Source: Rhizobium mongolense subsp. loessense (GTDB taxonomy: Bacteria; Pseudomonadota; Alphaproteobacteria; Rhizobiales; Rhizobiaceae). From it: a stretch of 64,000 nt of DNA. Below are positions 36,987 through 45,407 of this stretch, one piece after another. Position 1 is the stretch's first letter, and each line of letters begins with the position of its first letter. The notes below the pieces were generated by a model. It was given only the letters and a program-made list of their open reading frames with translations, made no database searches and had not been told where the DNA came from. The stretch covers positions 186,001 to 250,000 of the forward strand of contig NZ_FMTM01000004.1 of assembly GCF_900099775.1 (NCBI RefSeq), given 5' to 3'. The position numbers and the translations under genes were made by a program.

Positions 36987-38129
36987 ATGAAACGCAAAAC
37001 CCAGGTCGAGGGGAAAACGTCGCGCCGTAGATTCCTAAGCGGCGCAGCCATGGCTGGCGCGGCGATGATGGCGACGCCAAGCGTCGTCAAGGCGCAGGGG
37101 CCGGTCAACATGCGCTGGCAGAGCACCTGGCCTTCCAAGGATATCTTCCACGAGTTCGCACTCGATTTTGCCAAGAAGGTCAACGACATGACCGGCGGTG
37201 ATCTCAAGATCGAGGTACTGCCGGCGGGTGCCGTTGTGCCGGCCTTCGGCCTGCTCGATGCGGTCTCCCAGGGGACGCTCGACGGCGGCCACGGCGTGCT
37301 TGTCTATCACTACGGCAAACAGACGGCGCTGGCGCTTTGGGGCTCGGGCCCAGGCTTTGCCATGGATGCCAACATGCTGCTTGCCTGGCATAAATATGGC
37401 GGCGGCAAGGAGCTGCTCGCCAAGCTTTACGAATCGATCGGCGCCAACGTCGTCTCGTTCCCCTATGGCCCAATGCCGACACAACCGCTCGGCTGGTTCA
37501 AGAAGCCGATCGCCAAGGCCGAGGATATCGAGGGCCTGAAGTTCCGCACCGTCGGCATTTCGATCGACGTCTTCACCGCTCTTGGGGCCGCGGTCAACGC
37601 GCTGCCTGCTGGGGAAATCGTTGCGGCGCTCGACCGCGGGCTGCTTGATGCGGCCGAGTTCAACAATGCCTCATCCGACCGGGTACTCGGCTTCCCGGAT
37701 GTGTCGAAGATCTGCATGCTGCAAGGCTATCACCAAAATGCCGAGCAATTCGAAATCATGTTCAACAAGACCAAGTATGACGGCCTGCCCGAACAGATGA
37801 AGGCAATCATCACCAATGCCGTCGAGGCGGCGTCTCAGGATATGGCCTGGAAGGCGATCGACCGCTATTCGAAAGACTATGTCGAGATGCAGACGACCGA
37901 CAAGGTGAAGTTCTACAAGACTCCGGAGGCGATCCTTAAAAGGCAACTGGAGGTCTACGACGAGGTGGTGAAGAAGAAGGCCGGCGAAAACCCGCTGTTC
38001 AAGGAGATTCTTCAATCGCAGATCGCCTTCGCAGAGCGGGCAACGCGATGGGAGCAGGACACGGTCGTCGGCCGGCGGCTGGCCTTTGATCACTACTTCG
38101 GACCGAACGGGGTGGCAAAGGAACTCTGA
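36987..38129 (+). CDS. TRAP transporter periplasmic binding protein, DctP type
   Basis: A 380-residue periplasmic binding protein. A twin-arginine signal (SRRRFLSGAAMAGAAMMAT) ends near VVKAQGPVNMRWQ. The DctP fold is shown by KKVNDMTGGDLKIEVLPAG and the conserved arginine region EGLKFRTVGISIDVF, where the Arg normally binds the ligand carboxylate. GGGAGG precedes the ATG at 36987. It belongs to the group found in TRAP systems for hydroxy or aromatic acids. The ligand is not determinable from sequence. It heads a three-gene TRAP unit and is separated from the small permease by a strong hairpin. Confidence 0.92.
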   Translation: MKRKTQVEGKTSRRRFLSGAAMAGAAMMATPSVVKAQGPVNMRWQSTWPSKDIFHEFALDFAKKVNDMTGGDLKIEVLPAGAVVPAFGLLDAVSQGTLDGGHGVLVYHYGKQTALALWGSGPGFAMDANMLLAWHKYGGGKELLAKLYESIGANVVSFPYGPMPTQPLGWFKKPIAKAEDIEGLKFRTVGISIDVFTALGAAVNALPAGEIVAALDRGLLDAAEFNNASSDRVLGFPDVSKICMLQGYHQNAEQFEIMFNKTKYDGLPEQMKAIITNAVEAASQDMAWKAIDRYSKDYVEMQTTDKVKFYKTPEAILKRQLEVYDEVVKKKAGENPLFKEILQSQIAFAERATRWEQDTVVGRRLAFDHYFGPNGVAKEL

Positions 38130-38138
38130 GGTGTGATT

Positions 38139-38173
38139 CAAGCATCACCGGGCAGGAGCCCCGGTGATGCTTG
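38139..38173 (+). terminator. Strong hairpin between TRAP binding protein and permease genes
   Basis: CAAGCATCACCGGG-type arm at 38139-38152 is complementary to 38160-38173, a 14-bp stem with a 7-base loop. It follows the binding protein stop by nine bases and lacks a T-run. It probably limits read-through or protects the upstream message so that the binding protein is made in excess. The small permease reading frame can be extended into this hairpin, which argues against those early starts. Confidence 0.65.
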
Positions 38174-38205
38174 CAGTGAGGATATGCTCTTTGCCGGGGG
38201 CACGC

Positions 38206-38874
38206 GTGAACATTCAGCATTTTCTGCTCAGGGTGGATGCAGTCAGCGTGTGGGTCGGAAAAGCTTCGGCCTGGCTCATCATCGGCCTGATGACGCTCGT
38301 TTGCGTCGAGGTGTTCAAGCGTTACATCCTGAACATGCCGACGGCATGGATCTTCGACGCCAGCAACATGTTCTATGGTAGCCTGTTCATGCTCGCCGGA
38401 GCCTACGCGCTGGCGCAGAATGCGCATGTGCGCGGCGATTTCGTTTACAGCTCGCTAAGGCCCCGGACCCAGGCTGGGCTCGATCTCGTCCTTTACGTCC
38501 TCTTCTTCCTGCCTGGCGTCGCCGCCCTTGTTTACGCCGGCTATGACTATGCAGCGCTTTCCTGGCGGATCGGCGAGCATTCGACGGTGACGGCAGAAGG
38601 CCCACCGATCTATTACTTCAAGACGGTCATTCCGGTGGCGGGCGCGCTCGTCATGCTGCAGGGACTTGCCGAAATCCTTCGCTGCATCGTCTGCCTGAGG
38701 ACCGGTGCGTGGCCGGCCCGGCTCAAGGACGTGGAGGAGATTGACGTTGTTGCCGAGCAGCTTGCGCAAAGCGAGCACGTAGACGCAAAGACGCGCGAGG
38801 CAGCGATCGAGCGCGCCCACGACCTAGACAGGGCAGCGCGGCAACGGGGAATGGGGGGAGATATCGAAACGTGA
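38206..38874 (+). CDS. TRAP transporter small permease, DctQ type
   Basis: A 222-residue protein with four membrane segments (around residues 17-37, 54-71, 91-111 and 140-158), typical of DctQ, followed by an unusually long charged cytoplasmic tail of about 50 residues. A GTG start at 38206 (NIQHFLLRVDAVSVW) is preferred because it lies beyond the hairpin; ATGs at 38164 and 38167 fall within the hairpin and lack a ribosome binding site. The stop overlaps the large permease start (GTGA). It forms the membrane complex with the DctM protein. Confidence 0.85.
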   Translation: MNIQHFLLRVDAVSVWVGKASAWLIIGLMTLVCVEVFKRYILNMPTAWIFDASNMFYGSLFMLAGAYALAQNAHVRGDFVYSSLRPRTQAGLDLVLYVLFFLPGVAALVYAGYDYAALSWRIGEHSTVTAEGPPIYYFKTVIPVAGALVMLQGLAEILRCIVCLRTGAWPARLKDVEEIDVVAEQLAQSEHVDAKTREAAIERAHDLDRAARQRGMGGDIET

Positions 38875-40613
38875 GCGATCCGTTCCTCGGGCTGACGATG
38901 CTGCTTCTCATCGTGGTCGTCATCATGATGGGGTTCCCGACCGCCTTCACGCTGATGGGGCTCGGCATGCTCTTCGGCTTCTACGCCTTCTATAATCCGG
39001 CCGAGCACTGGATCGACAATCGCGTCTTCGATCTCATGGTTCAGCGCACCTACGGGGCAATGACCAACGACGTCTTGATCTCAATCCCGCTCTTCGTATT
39101 GATGGGCTACGTGATGGAGCGCGGCGCGCTGGTCGACAAGATGTTCTACAGCATCCAGCTGTCGTTCCGGCGCGTTCCTGCGTCGCTTGCCGTGGCAACC
39201 CTGATCGTGTGCACGTTCTGGGGGATTGCGAGCGGTCTCGTCGGCGCCGTCGTCGTGCTGATGGGGGTGATCGCCATGAGTCCGATGTTGCGAGCGGGCT
39301 ATGACGTTAAGCTTGCCTCTGGCGTCATAACCGCTGGCGGTACGCTGGGCATCCTGATCCCGCCCTCGGTGATGATCATTGTCTATGCGGCGGTTGCCGG
39401 GCAGTCCGTGGTCAAGCTCTACGCTGCCACGATGTTTCCCGGTTTCTTCCTCGCGTTCCTCTATCTCGCCTATATTCTCACCTGGGCGGCGATCAATCCG
39501 AGGGTTGCACCCGCCTTGCCGGAGGAGCAGACGCGGGTGCCGGTGGCAAGCTGGATGCGCAGTCTTCAGGCGGCCTATTCGCAAAACATGATGCTCGGAC
39601 TTGTGCGCGCATTGACCTCGCCATCGAAGGCGATGGCACTCGAAACGGCTGAGGGACGGCTCACCTACTGGACGCTCCTCAAGAATTTCTGTGCAGCCCT
39701 CGTGCCCTTCTCCTTGACTGCGTTCACGCTGGCGCTGGTGTGGTGGTATGTTGTCATCCATCCGCAGGCCTTAGGAGAGGCCGAAGCCCCGGAGGGGTTG
39801 GAGCAGCTCGGAGCGCCCGCGGCGGATGCGGGCGCGGCCGTGGTCAATGGCCCGGCGACGAGCTTCTACGTGACGTTCGCACTCGTTGCAGCAATCGCTG
39901 CTGCGGCCCTTTCCCGTTATTACTACAACATGGGCGCGGAGCGGCTTCAGGTGATAAAGCTTCTGGTGTCTTCCGTCATGCCGCTTGCGGTCCTCACTGT
40001 CGTGGTGCTCGCCGTCATCCTGTTCGGTATTACGACGGCAACCGAGTCAGCCGCAGTCGGCGCGGCCGGCGCCTTCCTGTTGGCATTCCAGGCCCGAACG
40101 CTCAACTGGAAACGCACCAAGGAGGCAGTATTCCTGACGGCGAAGACGACGGCGATGGTCTGTTGGCTCTTCGTCGGCTCCGCACTTTTCTCCGCCGTTT
40201 TCGCCATTTTAGGCGGGCAGGCGCTGATCGAAGAATGGGTGCTGGCGCTTGAGTTGACACCGGTGCAGTTCATGATCCTGTCGCAGGCGATCATCTTCAT
40301 TCTTGGTTGGCCGCTGGAATGGACCGAGATCATCATTATCTTCGTGCCGATCTTCCTGCCGATGCTGAGACATTTCGATATCGACCCCATCCTTTGGGGC
40401 GTCCTCGTCTTCGTCAATCTGCAGGCAGCCTTCCTGTCGCCGCCGGTGGCGATGTCGGCTTACTATCTCAAGGGCGTTTCACCGCCGCACGTCACGCTCA
40501 ACCAGATCTTCGCTGGTATGATGCCCTACATGCTGATCGTCATCCTTTGCATGGTGATCATGTATGTTTGGCCGGGAATGGCACTTTGGCTTCCGAATTA
40601 TCTTTACGGCTGA
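38871..40613 (+). CDS. TRAP transporter large permease, DctM type, with central insertion
   Basis: A 580-residue membrane protein. DctM proteins are usually about 430 residues. The first ~200 residues and the last ~210 match the two halves of the transporter (IPLFVLMGYVMERGALVDK; VIFGIASGLVG-like segment; GTLGILIPPSVMIIVYA; WPLEWTEIIIIFVPIFLP). Between about residues 205 and 365 lies an extra segment with two predicted membrane helices joined by an Ala/Pro/Glu-rich stretch (GEAEAPEGLEQLGAPAADAG). Long DctM forms exist, so this is not evidence of damage. Start GTG/ATG at 38871 overlaps the DctQ stop. Confidence 0.9.
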   Translation: MSDPFLGLTMLLLIVVVIMMGFPTAFTLMGLGMLFGFYAFYNPAEHWIDNRVFDLMVQRTYGAMTNDVLISIPLFVLMGYVMERGALVDKMFYSIQLSFRRVPASLAVATLIVCTFWGIASGLVGAVVVLMGVIAMSPMLRAGYDVKLASGVITAGGTLGILIPPSVMIIVYAAVAGQSVVKLYAATMFPGFFLAFLYLAYILTWAAINPRVAPALPEEQTRVPVASWMRSLQAAYSQNMMLGLVRALTSPSKAMALETAEGRLTYWTLLKNFCAALVPFSLTAFTLALVWWYVVIHPQALGEAEAPEGLEQLGAPAADAGAAVVNGPATSFYVTFALVAAIAAAALSRYYYNMGAERLQVIKLLVSSVMPLAVLTVVVLAVILFGITTATESAAVGAAGAFLLAFQARTLNWKRTKEAVFLTAKTTAMVCWLFVGSALFSAVFAILGGQALIEEWVLALELTPVQFMILSQAIIFILGWPLEWTEIIIIFVPIFLPMLRHFDIDPILWGVLVFVNLQAAFLSPPVAMSAYYLKGVSPPHVTLNQIFAGMMPYMLIVILCMVIMYVWPGMALWLPNYLYG

Positions 40614-40707
40614 AAGATTGCTTTGCGCCATTCTGCTTGCACAGAAGGTGCTTGCATTTCCTTTCGTGCACTTCACATTGACGAAAAGGCATTTGAGGGA
40701 GGTGGTC

Positions 40708-40992
40708 ATGACGGATGATCGCAACGCGACGCTCGTGCACGTATCGGGAAGGGTCCAGGGCGTCAGCTTCCGCATATGGACAAAGACCCAGGCACAGCGG
40801 TTCGGCTTGACCGGCTGGGTGCGAAACGAAGACGACGGATCTGTGACCGCATTGATCGCCGGACAGGATGCGGCGGTTTCTGCAATGTTGAAACAGTTTT
40901 GGAACGGACCCGCCGGCGCGTCCGTTTCCAATGTCGTGACCGAACAGGCCTCCTTTGATGAGGTGCCATCGGACTTCCGAATCACGAGCTGA
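40708..40992 (+). CDS. acyP: Acylphosphatase
   Basis: A 94-residue small enzyme hydrolysing acyl phosphates. The signature VHVSGRVQGVSFRIWTK holds the phosphate-binding loop and catalytic Arg (residues ~11-27), and GLTGWVRNEDDGSVTALIAG holds the catalytic Asn. GGGAGG precedes the ATG at 40708. The usual Tyr/Phe after GV(x)FR is replaced by Ile-Trp, a minor variation. It lies 95 bases downstream of the TRAP permease on the same strand and may be co-transcribed, but no functional link is evident. Confidence 0.93.
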   Translation: MTDDRNATLVHVSGRVQGVSFRIWTKTQAQRFGLTGWVRNEDDGSVTALIAGQDAAVSAMLKQFWNGPAGASVSNVVTEQASFDEVPSDFRITS

Positions 40993-41064
40993 GGCTGACG
41001 CCTTCGAAGCGGCATTTGTTATGGCGCCCCAGACGTCAAACGCTTGATCCGATGACAAGCCCGG

Positions 41065-41262
41065 CTAGTGCCTTGCCGATTTCTGCCTGGCAAACGTCAG
41101 GATATAATCGTCAGCGATATCAGCGACCGCCATGGCGATCTCTGCTGCCGAAAACTCCATTAGCCCCTCGCTGAAAATGATCTCGTGAACGGCCTCTTCG
41201 ATCTTCTGCCGGCAGGCAAAAAGACGATCGGCATGATTGACCTGTATAGAAGGTAATTCCAT
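41065..41262 (-). CDS. Small hypothetical protein
   Basis: A 65-residue acidic, mostly helical protein (starts MELPSIQVNHADRLF; ends FARQKSARH) that I do not recognise. GGAG lies upstream; an ATG nine bases earlier (41271) is possible but sits too close to it. No signal peptide or membrane segment is present. It lies between the acylphosphatase and the XRE/SARP/YcaO locus and is transcribed away from the latter. Composition and the acidic IEEAVHEIIFSEGLMEF stretch resemble small orphan rhizobial proteins. Its reality rests on a coherent amphipathic composition and ribosome binding site only. Confidence 0.5.
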   Translation of the reverse strand: MELPSIQVNHADRLFACRQKIEEAVHEIIFSEGLMEFSAAEIAMAVADIADDYILTFARQKSARH

Positions 41263-41475
41263 AGTTCTCATAACTCCGACCTTTAGCGGTGGTGACCACC
41301 GACGACGCATCGACCCAATAGAAACACCCGCTGACGCTGCGATTGCTCGGCCCATCGGCCGAAAGCCCCCAATATTGACGAAGGAAGCATAACTGTAAAA
41401 ATTGACGGGGATGCGTGAAATCGACGTGACACAATTTTAAATAGCAGTATAGTATTTCATGCTAAAACAAACTGC

Positions 41476-41505
41476 CTTGGGACTCGTTGCACATTTATTC
41501 CCAAG
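41476..41505. promoter_or_regulatory. Inverted repeat upstream of the XRE/SARP/YcaO locus
   Basis: CTTGGGA at 41476-41482 and TCCCAAG at 41499-41505 form a perfect 7-bp inverted repeat with a 16-base spacer. It lies in an unusually AT-rich 250-base stretch upstream of the XRE regulator, which otherwise holds no gene. It could be an operator for that regulator or the end of an RNA; neither can be decided from sequence. Confidence 0.3.
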
Positions 41506-41664
41506 TCAGGTACCTTAAATTGAAACCAGTTAGACTTTGGTTGCATGACATTAAGACGATCCTTGGTGGGACACCAAGAATATCGTTCGAGAAAAGGTCA
41601 CCTTTAGTTGCATTTTTGACGGAATGCATCATGATGCGCGTCGCATGAGCCATGAGGGGGCCCC

Positions 41665-42108
41665 ATGAAGGCGAAATCTCCAAATGCCATTGATATATAT
41701 GTAGGTGGTCGTCTGCGGCTCCGGCGCAAGGTTCTTGGCTTGAGCCAGAGCAGTTTAGCGGACGCCTTGGGTATTACATTTCAGCAGGTGCAAAAATACG
41801 AGAAGGGTATGAACCGAATTGGTGCCAGCAGGCTCCAGAGGATTGCGGAAATTCTCAAGGTCCCCGTCGGGTTCTTTTTCGAAAACAATGCGAGCGCATC
41901 ACCCGATGTCGAGCCGCGGCGGGAGACGGATGATGTCACGCTGTTTATGACGTCGAAGGAGGCAGTGGCACTGAGCAGGGCATTTCTGGCAATCGAAGAT
42001 CCCAACGTCCGTCAAAAACTGCTTGCCCTTACCAGAAGCCTTGGCTCTGCAACCCCGGTCGAGAACCATCGCGACAGTCCCAGTCAGATAGAGTCCGAGC
42101 GAGGATAA
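41665..42108 (+). CDS. XRE family helix-turn-helix transcriptional regulator
   Basis: A 147-residue DNA-binding protein. The HTH domain covers about residues 9-65 (RLRLRRKVLGLSQSSLADAL; ITFQQVQKYEKGMNRIGASR) and is followed by a linker and a helical tail ending near FLAIEDPNVRQKLLALTRSL. This architecture, with FQQVQKYEKG, is common in rhizobial XRE regulators. The ATG at 41665 follows GAGGGGG. The gene ends six bases before the SARP/TPR regulator and is therefore probably the first gene of the YcaO-TfuA operon, acting as its switch. That operon role is inference from gene order. Confidence 0.88.
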   Translation: MKAKSPNAIDIYVGGRLRLRRKVLGLSQSSLADALGITFQQVQKYEKGMNRIGASRLQRIAEILKVPVGFFFENNASASPDVEPRRETDDVTLFMTSKEAVALSRAFLAIEDPNVRQKLLALTRSLGSATPVENHRDSPSQIESERG

Positions 42109-42114
42109 AACACT

Positions 42115-43962
42115 TTGGTGCTGTATTTGCAGACATTTGGCGATCTGCGACTGGCCGATGCGAATGGCAACGCCATTCGCTATCCGGCCAAAGGTCTGGT
42201 GATGGTCGCCTATCTCTTCAGCCGCAAGTCCCATGAACTGAGCCGTCATGAGCTCTCGGACTTTCTATGGGCCGATGCGGAGGCCGAGCTGTCGGGACTT
42301 AACCTGCGCAAATTGATCTCACGTATTCGACAGGTCGACGACGATACGAACGCGGCGCTGCTTCAGATCACCTCCGGTTCGATCCGGCTTCGCACGGAGG
42401 CTCTTGCCGTCGATCTCCAGGCTCTTGACAGCGCAATGCCCCCCTTGGCGCGATTGAGAGCGATCAGCGATCTGCTCCAGCGGGATTTCATGGCAAGCGT
42501 GAAACCCTCAACCAGGTCGATTGACAACTGGATCACGGCAGAGCGTCGCAATCATAGATTGAAGCTTCGCGAAGTGCTCTTTAACGCCCTGCCACATGCC
42601 CAAGGCAACGATGATGTCCGGGCAATATCCACCGCGGGCCTTTATCTTCTGGAGAAAGATCCGGGCGATGAAGAAATCAGGGAAATGCTTCGCCGGCTAC
42701 CGGGAACCAACCTGGCTGACGCGGATAGGCGTGAAAAGGCAAGCAGGCCAAAAATCGACGCCCTGCCATTGAGCCCGCAAGACGCGCTCGTTCGCATCGA
42801 ACCTGGCAAGCCCTCGTCGTCAGTCCTTCCTCGAGTCGTGCTGCTTCCGCCAGTCCCACAGGGACATGTTGCCGGGCTCGCGATTGCCAACGCCCTGATC
42901 GAAGACGTCACCATCGAGCTTTGCGCGCTTCGCAACATTTCTATTGTCGCACCGCACACGGCCGAGCAAATTCGTCGCGACTCCGACAAAGCCCAGGTCG
43001 TTGCGCGCCATTCGATCTCCTATCTCCTTGAAACGCGGCTTTCGCCTGAGGGGCTCTATGCCCAGCTTATCTATTTTCCCACCGACGAGGTCATTTGGGC
43101 CACGCGCTTTGCGATGACATCGGATGCGCTGCCGACACAGAGGCGGCTCATTGCTCAGAGGCTGACCTTTTCGCTTGTGCAGGAGCTGGCGAAGAACGAG
43201 CGGGCCAGATTGAACATCGAGGCAGATCCTCAAGCGTACCATTCCTATCTCGTTGGCGCGAGCTTGATGGGCAAACTGACGTTGCCTCACATCCGCAAGG
43301 CACGTAGCGCCTTCAAGGAGGCTCTTCGGCACAATTCCAACTTCTCGCCAGCACTTGCCGGCCTTGCCCGCACCTATACGAGCGAGTGGCTGGTGACCGC
43401 GCAGGGAAACGAAGAGCTGCTGCGCCTGGCGGAAACGAGCGCTGAGAAGGCCATCGAAGGGGATTCGGTATTTGCCGGCGGACATCGAGAACTGGGGGTC
43501 ACCAAGCTTTATCTCGGCGACGTCGATCACAGCGTTTCCGCCCTCAGTCTGGCAGAGGAATTGAGTCCGCATTTTGCCGACGTCATCTATAGCCATGCTG
43601 ACACACTCGTACATGCGTCTCGCCCGGGCGACGCGCTGTCGAAGATCAAAAAGGCGATCTCGCTCAACCCGATATCGCCCGACGCCTATCTCTGGTGCGC
43701 GGCAGGGGCATGTTACTTTCTTGAGCAGTATGAAGACGCAATCGATTACGTGGAGGCAATGAAAGACAAAGCACCGGCTCACCGGATCGCGGCGGCGAGC
43801 TTTGCGATGATCGGCGATCGAAAGCGGGCACAGTTTTACCGGCAGCGCGCCGAAGCACTGAATCCTGTTTTCGATGTCGAGAAATGGCTCTCTGTCGTTC
43901 CTTTCAAGGAACAATGGCAGAAGGACCTTTATCGGGAAGGCCTTTTAAAGGCCGGATTTTAA
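42115..43962 (+). CDS. SARP-type transcriptional regulator with TPR region
   Basis: A 615-residue protein starting at TTG 42115 (GTG 42118 is equally possible; GAGGA precedes). Residues 1-95 form an OmpR/SARP-like DNA-binding domain (LVMVAYLFSRKSHELSRHEL; FLWADAEAELSGLNLRKLIS) and about 100-200 the helical BTAD-like part. A central domain (~235-355) resembles the TolB/FlgO-like module found in adenylate-cyclase-type regulators (RNISIVAPHTAEQI). The C-terminal half consists of TPR repeats (FKEALRHNSNFSPALAGLAR; HFADVIYSHADTLVHASRPG). It is a cytoplasmic regulator without membrane segments. Its position between the XRE gene and the candidate precursor suggests pathway-specific control. Confidence 0.85.
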   Translation: MVLYLQTFGDLRLADANGNAIRYPAKGLVMVAYLFSRKSHELSRHELSDFLWADAEAELSGLNLRKLISRIRQVDDDTNAALLQITSGSIRLRTEALAVDLQALDSAMPPLARLRAISDLLQRDFMASVKPSTRSIDNWITAERRNHRLKLREVLFNALPHAQGNDDVRAISTAGLYLLEKDPGDEEIREMLRRLPGTNLADADRREKASRPKIDALPLSPQDALVRIEPGKPSSSVLPRVVLLPPVPQGHVAGLAIANALIEDVTIELCALRNISIVAPHTAEQIRRDSDKAQVVARHSISYLLETRLSPEGLYAQLIYFPTDEVIWATRFAMTSDALPTQRRLIAQRLTFSLVQELAKNERARLNIEADPQAYHSYLVGASLMGKLTLPHIRKARSAFKEALRHNSNFSPALAGLARTYTSEWLVTAQGNEELLRLAETSAEKAIEGDSVFAGGHRELGVTKLYLGDVDHSVSALSLAEELSPHFADVIYSHADTLVHASRPGDALSKIKKAISLNPISPDAYLWCAAGACYFLEQYEDAIDYVEAMKDKAPAHRIAAASFAMIGDRKRAQFYRQRAEALNPVFDVEKWLSVVPFKEQWQKDLYREGLLKAGF

Positions 43963-43985
43963 AACAACCCTTATGGAGAAAATTC

Positions 43986-44204
43986 ATGGAAAAAGCTGTC
44001 GTATTCGGTGTTGCGGGACAGGCGGATCTCTGGATTGCGGATCTTGACGCGGGCACGGTGAAGCCGCTTGGATCGCCGGTTGGAGAGCTGGCACAAGTTG
44101 TTGCGGATGTCCGCAAGACCGGAGGCACCTTTGTGAAGAAGGTGGACTTCGCCATCGCGGTTTCTTCGGCGCAAGCGGTGTTTTCCGGTCACGTCGACGG
44201 TTGA
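43986..44204 (+). CDS. 72-residue small protein, candidate RiPP precursor for YcaO-TfuA
   Basis: A 72-residue protein beginning MEKAVVFGVAGQADLWIADL with GGAG upstream of the ATG at 43986. It lies 23 bases after the SARP gene and 51 bases before YcaO, the usual place of a precursor peptide. The N-terminal ~45 residues are hydrophobic/acidic as in a leader; the C-terminal part (FAIAVSSAQAVFSGHVDG) is rich in small, Ser and Gly residues. There is no cysteine, so classic Cys-derived thiazoles are not possible; backbone thioamides or Ser-derived oxazoles would be. I do not recognise the family. It might instead be a small partner protein. Confidence 0.6.
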   Translation: MEKAVVFGVAGQADLWIADLDAGTVKPLGSPVGELAQVVADVRKTGGTFVKKVDFAIAVSSAQAVFSGHVDG

Positions 44205-44255
44205 GATGCTGCTCTGACAGCCGCTCAAGTCCTTTCATATTCCGATCGGGCCATC

Positions 44256-45407
44256 ATGCCGTCAGAGACGCTCACTCGTGTCGCGCCGTTTCTGGTTGAC
44301 TTCGGCGTTACCCGTGTCGCACGTCACACCGGTCTTGATCGTGTCGGCATACCAGTCTGGTGTGCCTATTCTCCCAACGCCCGTTCGATCGTCGTCGCTC
44401 AAGGCAAGGGCCTGAGCGACGACGATGCGAAGGTATCGGCCGTCATGGAGGCCCTGGAACGGGCCGTTGCCGGCAATCCTTCCGTCGATACTGTCCAAGC
44501 AAGCGCCCGTCGCCTTCAAGGATCCGGCTACAAGGTCGAAAAGCTGAACTGTCTGATTGGTCGCCACAAGAACGACATAGGCGACGACGAAGAGATCGAA
44601 TGGGCCCTCGGAAGGGAGCTCCTGTCGGGGACCGAGATCTATATTCCTTTCGAGGCTGCGATCCTCGACCGGACACGCGATTGCCGTTTCTGGATGTCCT
44701 CCGATGGCTTGGCGTCCGGAAATACGCTCGAGGAGGCAATGCTGCATGGCATTCTCGAGCGCATAGAACGGGATGCCTATGTCCTGTGGCAGATAGGCAA
44801 TGACAGAGACCGCCACTCGCGTTGCATCGATCCACGCGGTCTCAAGGACCCGGCCCTGGATCAACTGGTCGAAAAGATAAAAACCGCCGGGTTGGCACTT
44901 CGGCTTTTCGACATAATGAGCGATATCGCCGTTCCGTGCTTCACCGCAATTTTAGGCCCAGGCAATATTCATGACGACGCAAATGTCCGTTTTGTCGAAG
45001 TGACGGCAGGAAGCGGGGCTCATCCGTCGCCCGTTCGCGCGGCCATACGGGCTGTAACCGAAGCAGCTCAATCCCGGTTGACCTATATCAGCGGTGCACG
45101 GGATGACATATTGCCCGATACCTTCCTTGCACCTCTCCCGTTGCAGACGCGCACTGCTTTCCAGGCGGTTCCGGCGATGCCGGCGACGATTGCGCCGGCG
45201 CATCCGCAATCGCTCTCTCAACATCTCGACTACACACTGAGTGCCTTGCGGGAAAAGCAAATAGATCGGGTCATCGTCCTGGCCCTCAGCGATCCCGCAC
45301 TTCCTTTTAGCGTCGCGAAAATCTTTATTCCTGCGCTCGAAAATCCGGAGGGAGAACGCGCACGCCGCTTTGGAAACCGGGCGGTTTCAAAGGCCATCAT
45401 GTCATGA
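44256..45407 (+). CDS. ycaO: YcaO domain ATP-dependent peptide-modifying enzyme
   Basis: A 383-residue YcaO protein. Its ATP/Mg-binding motifs are visible: KVSAVMEALERA (SxxxExxER type, near residue 60), EAMLHGILERIERDA (ExxxxxxER type, near residue 160) and RAIRAVTEAAQSRLTY (ExxQxR, near residue 268). YcaO enzymes activate a backbone amide of a peptide by phosphorylation to form azolines or, with TfuA, thioamides. The TfuA gene overlaps its stop by four bases, so thioamidation is the favoured chemistry. There is no fused leader-binding (E1-like) domain. The 72-residue protein just upstream is the leading substrate candidate. Confidence 0.92.
   Translation: MPSETLTRVAPFLVDFGVTRVARHTGLDRVGIPVWCAYSPNARSIVVAQGKGLSDDDAKVSAVMEALERAVAGNPSVDTVQASARRLQGSGYKVEKLNCLIGRHKNDIGDDEEIEWALGRELLSGTEIYIPFEAAILDRTRDCRFWMSSDGLASGNTLEEAMLHGILERIERDAYVLWQIGNDRDRHSRCIDPRGLKDPALDQLVEKIKTAGLALRLFDIMSDIAVPCFTAILGPGNIHDDANVRFVEVTAGSGAHPSPVRAAIRAVTEAAQSRLTYISGARDDILPDTFLAPLPLQTRTAFQAVPAMPATIAPAHPQSLSQHLDYTLSALREKQIDRVIVLALSDPALPFSVAKIFIPALENPEGERARRFGNRAVSKAIMS

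Noticed and set aside
42820..43914. 364-residue minus-strand open frame with many Cys and Arg
   Set aside because: Antisense to the SARP/TPR regulator; the plus-strand protein has clear TPR and DNA-binding patterns.
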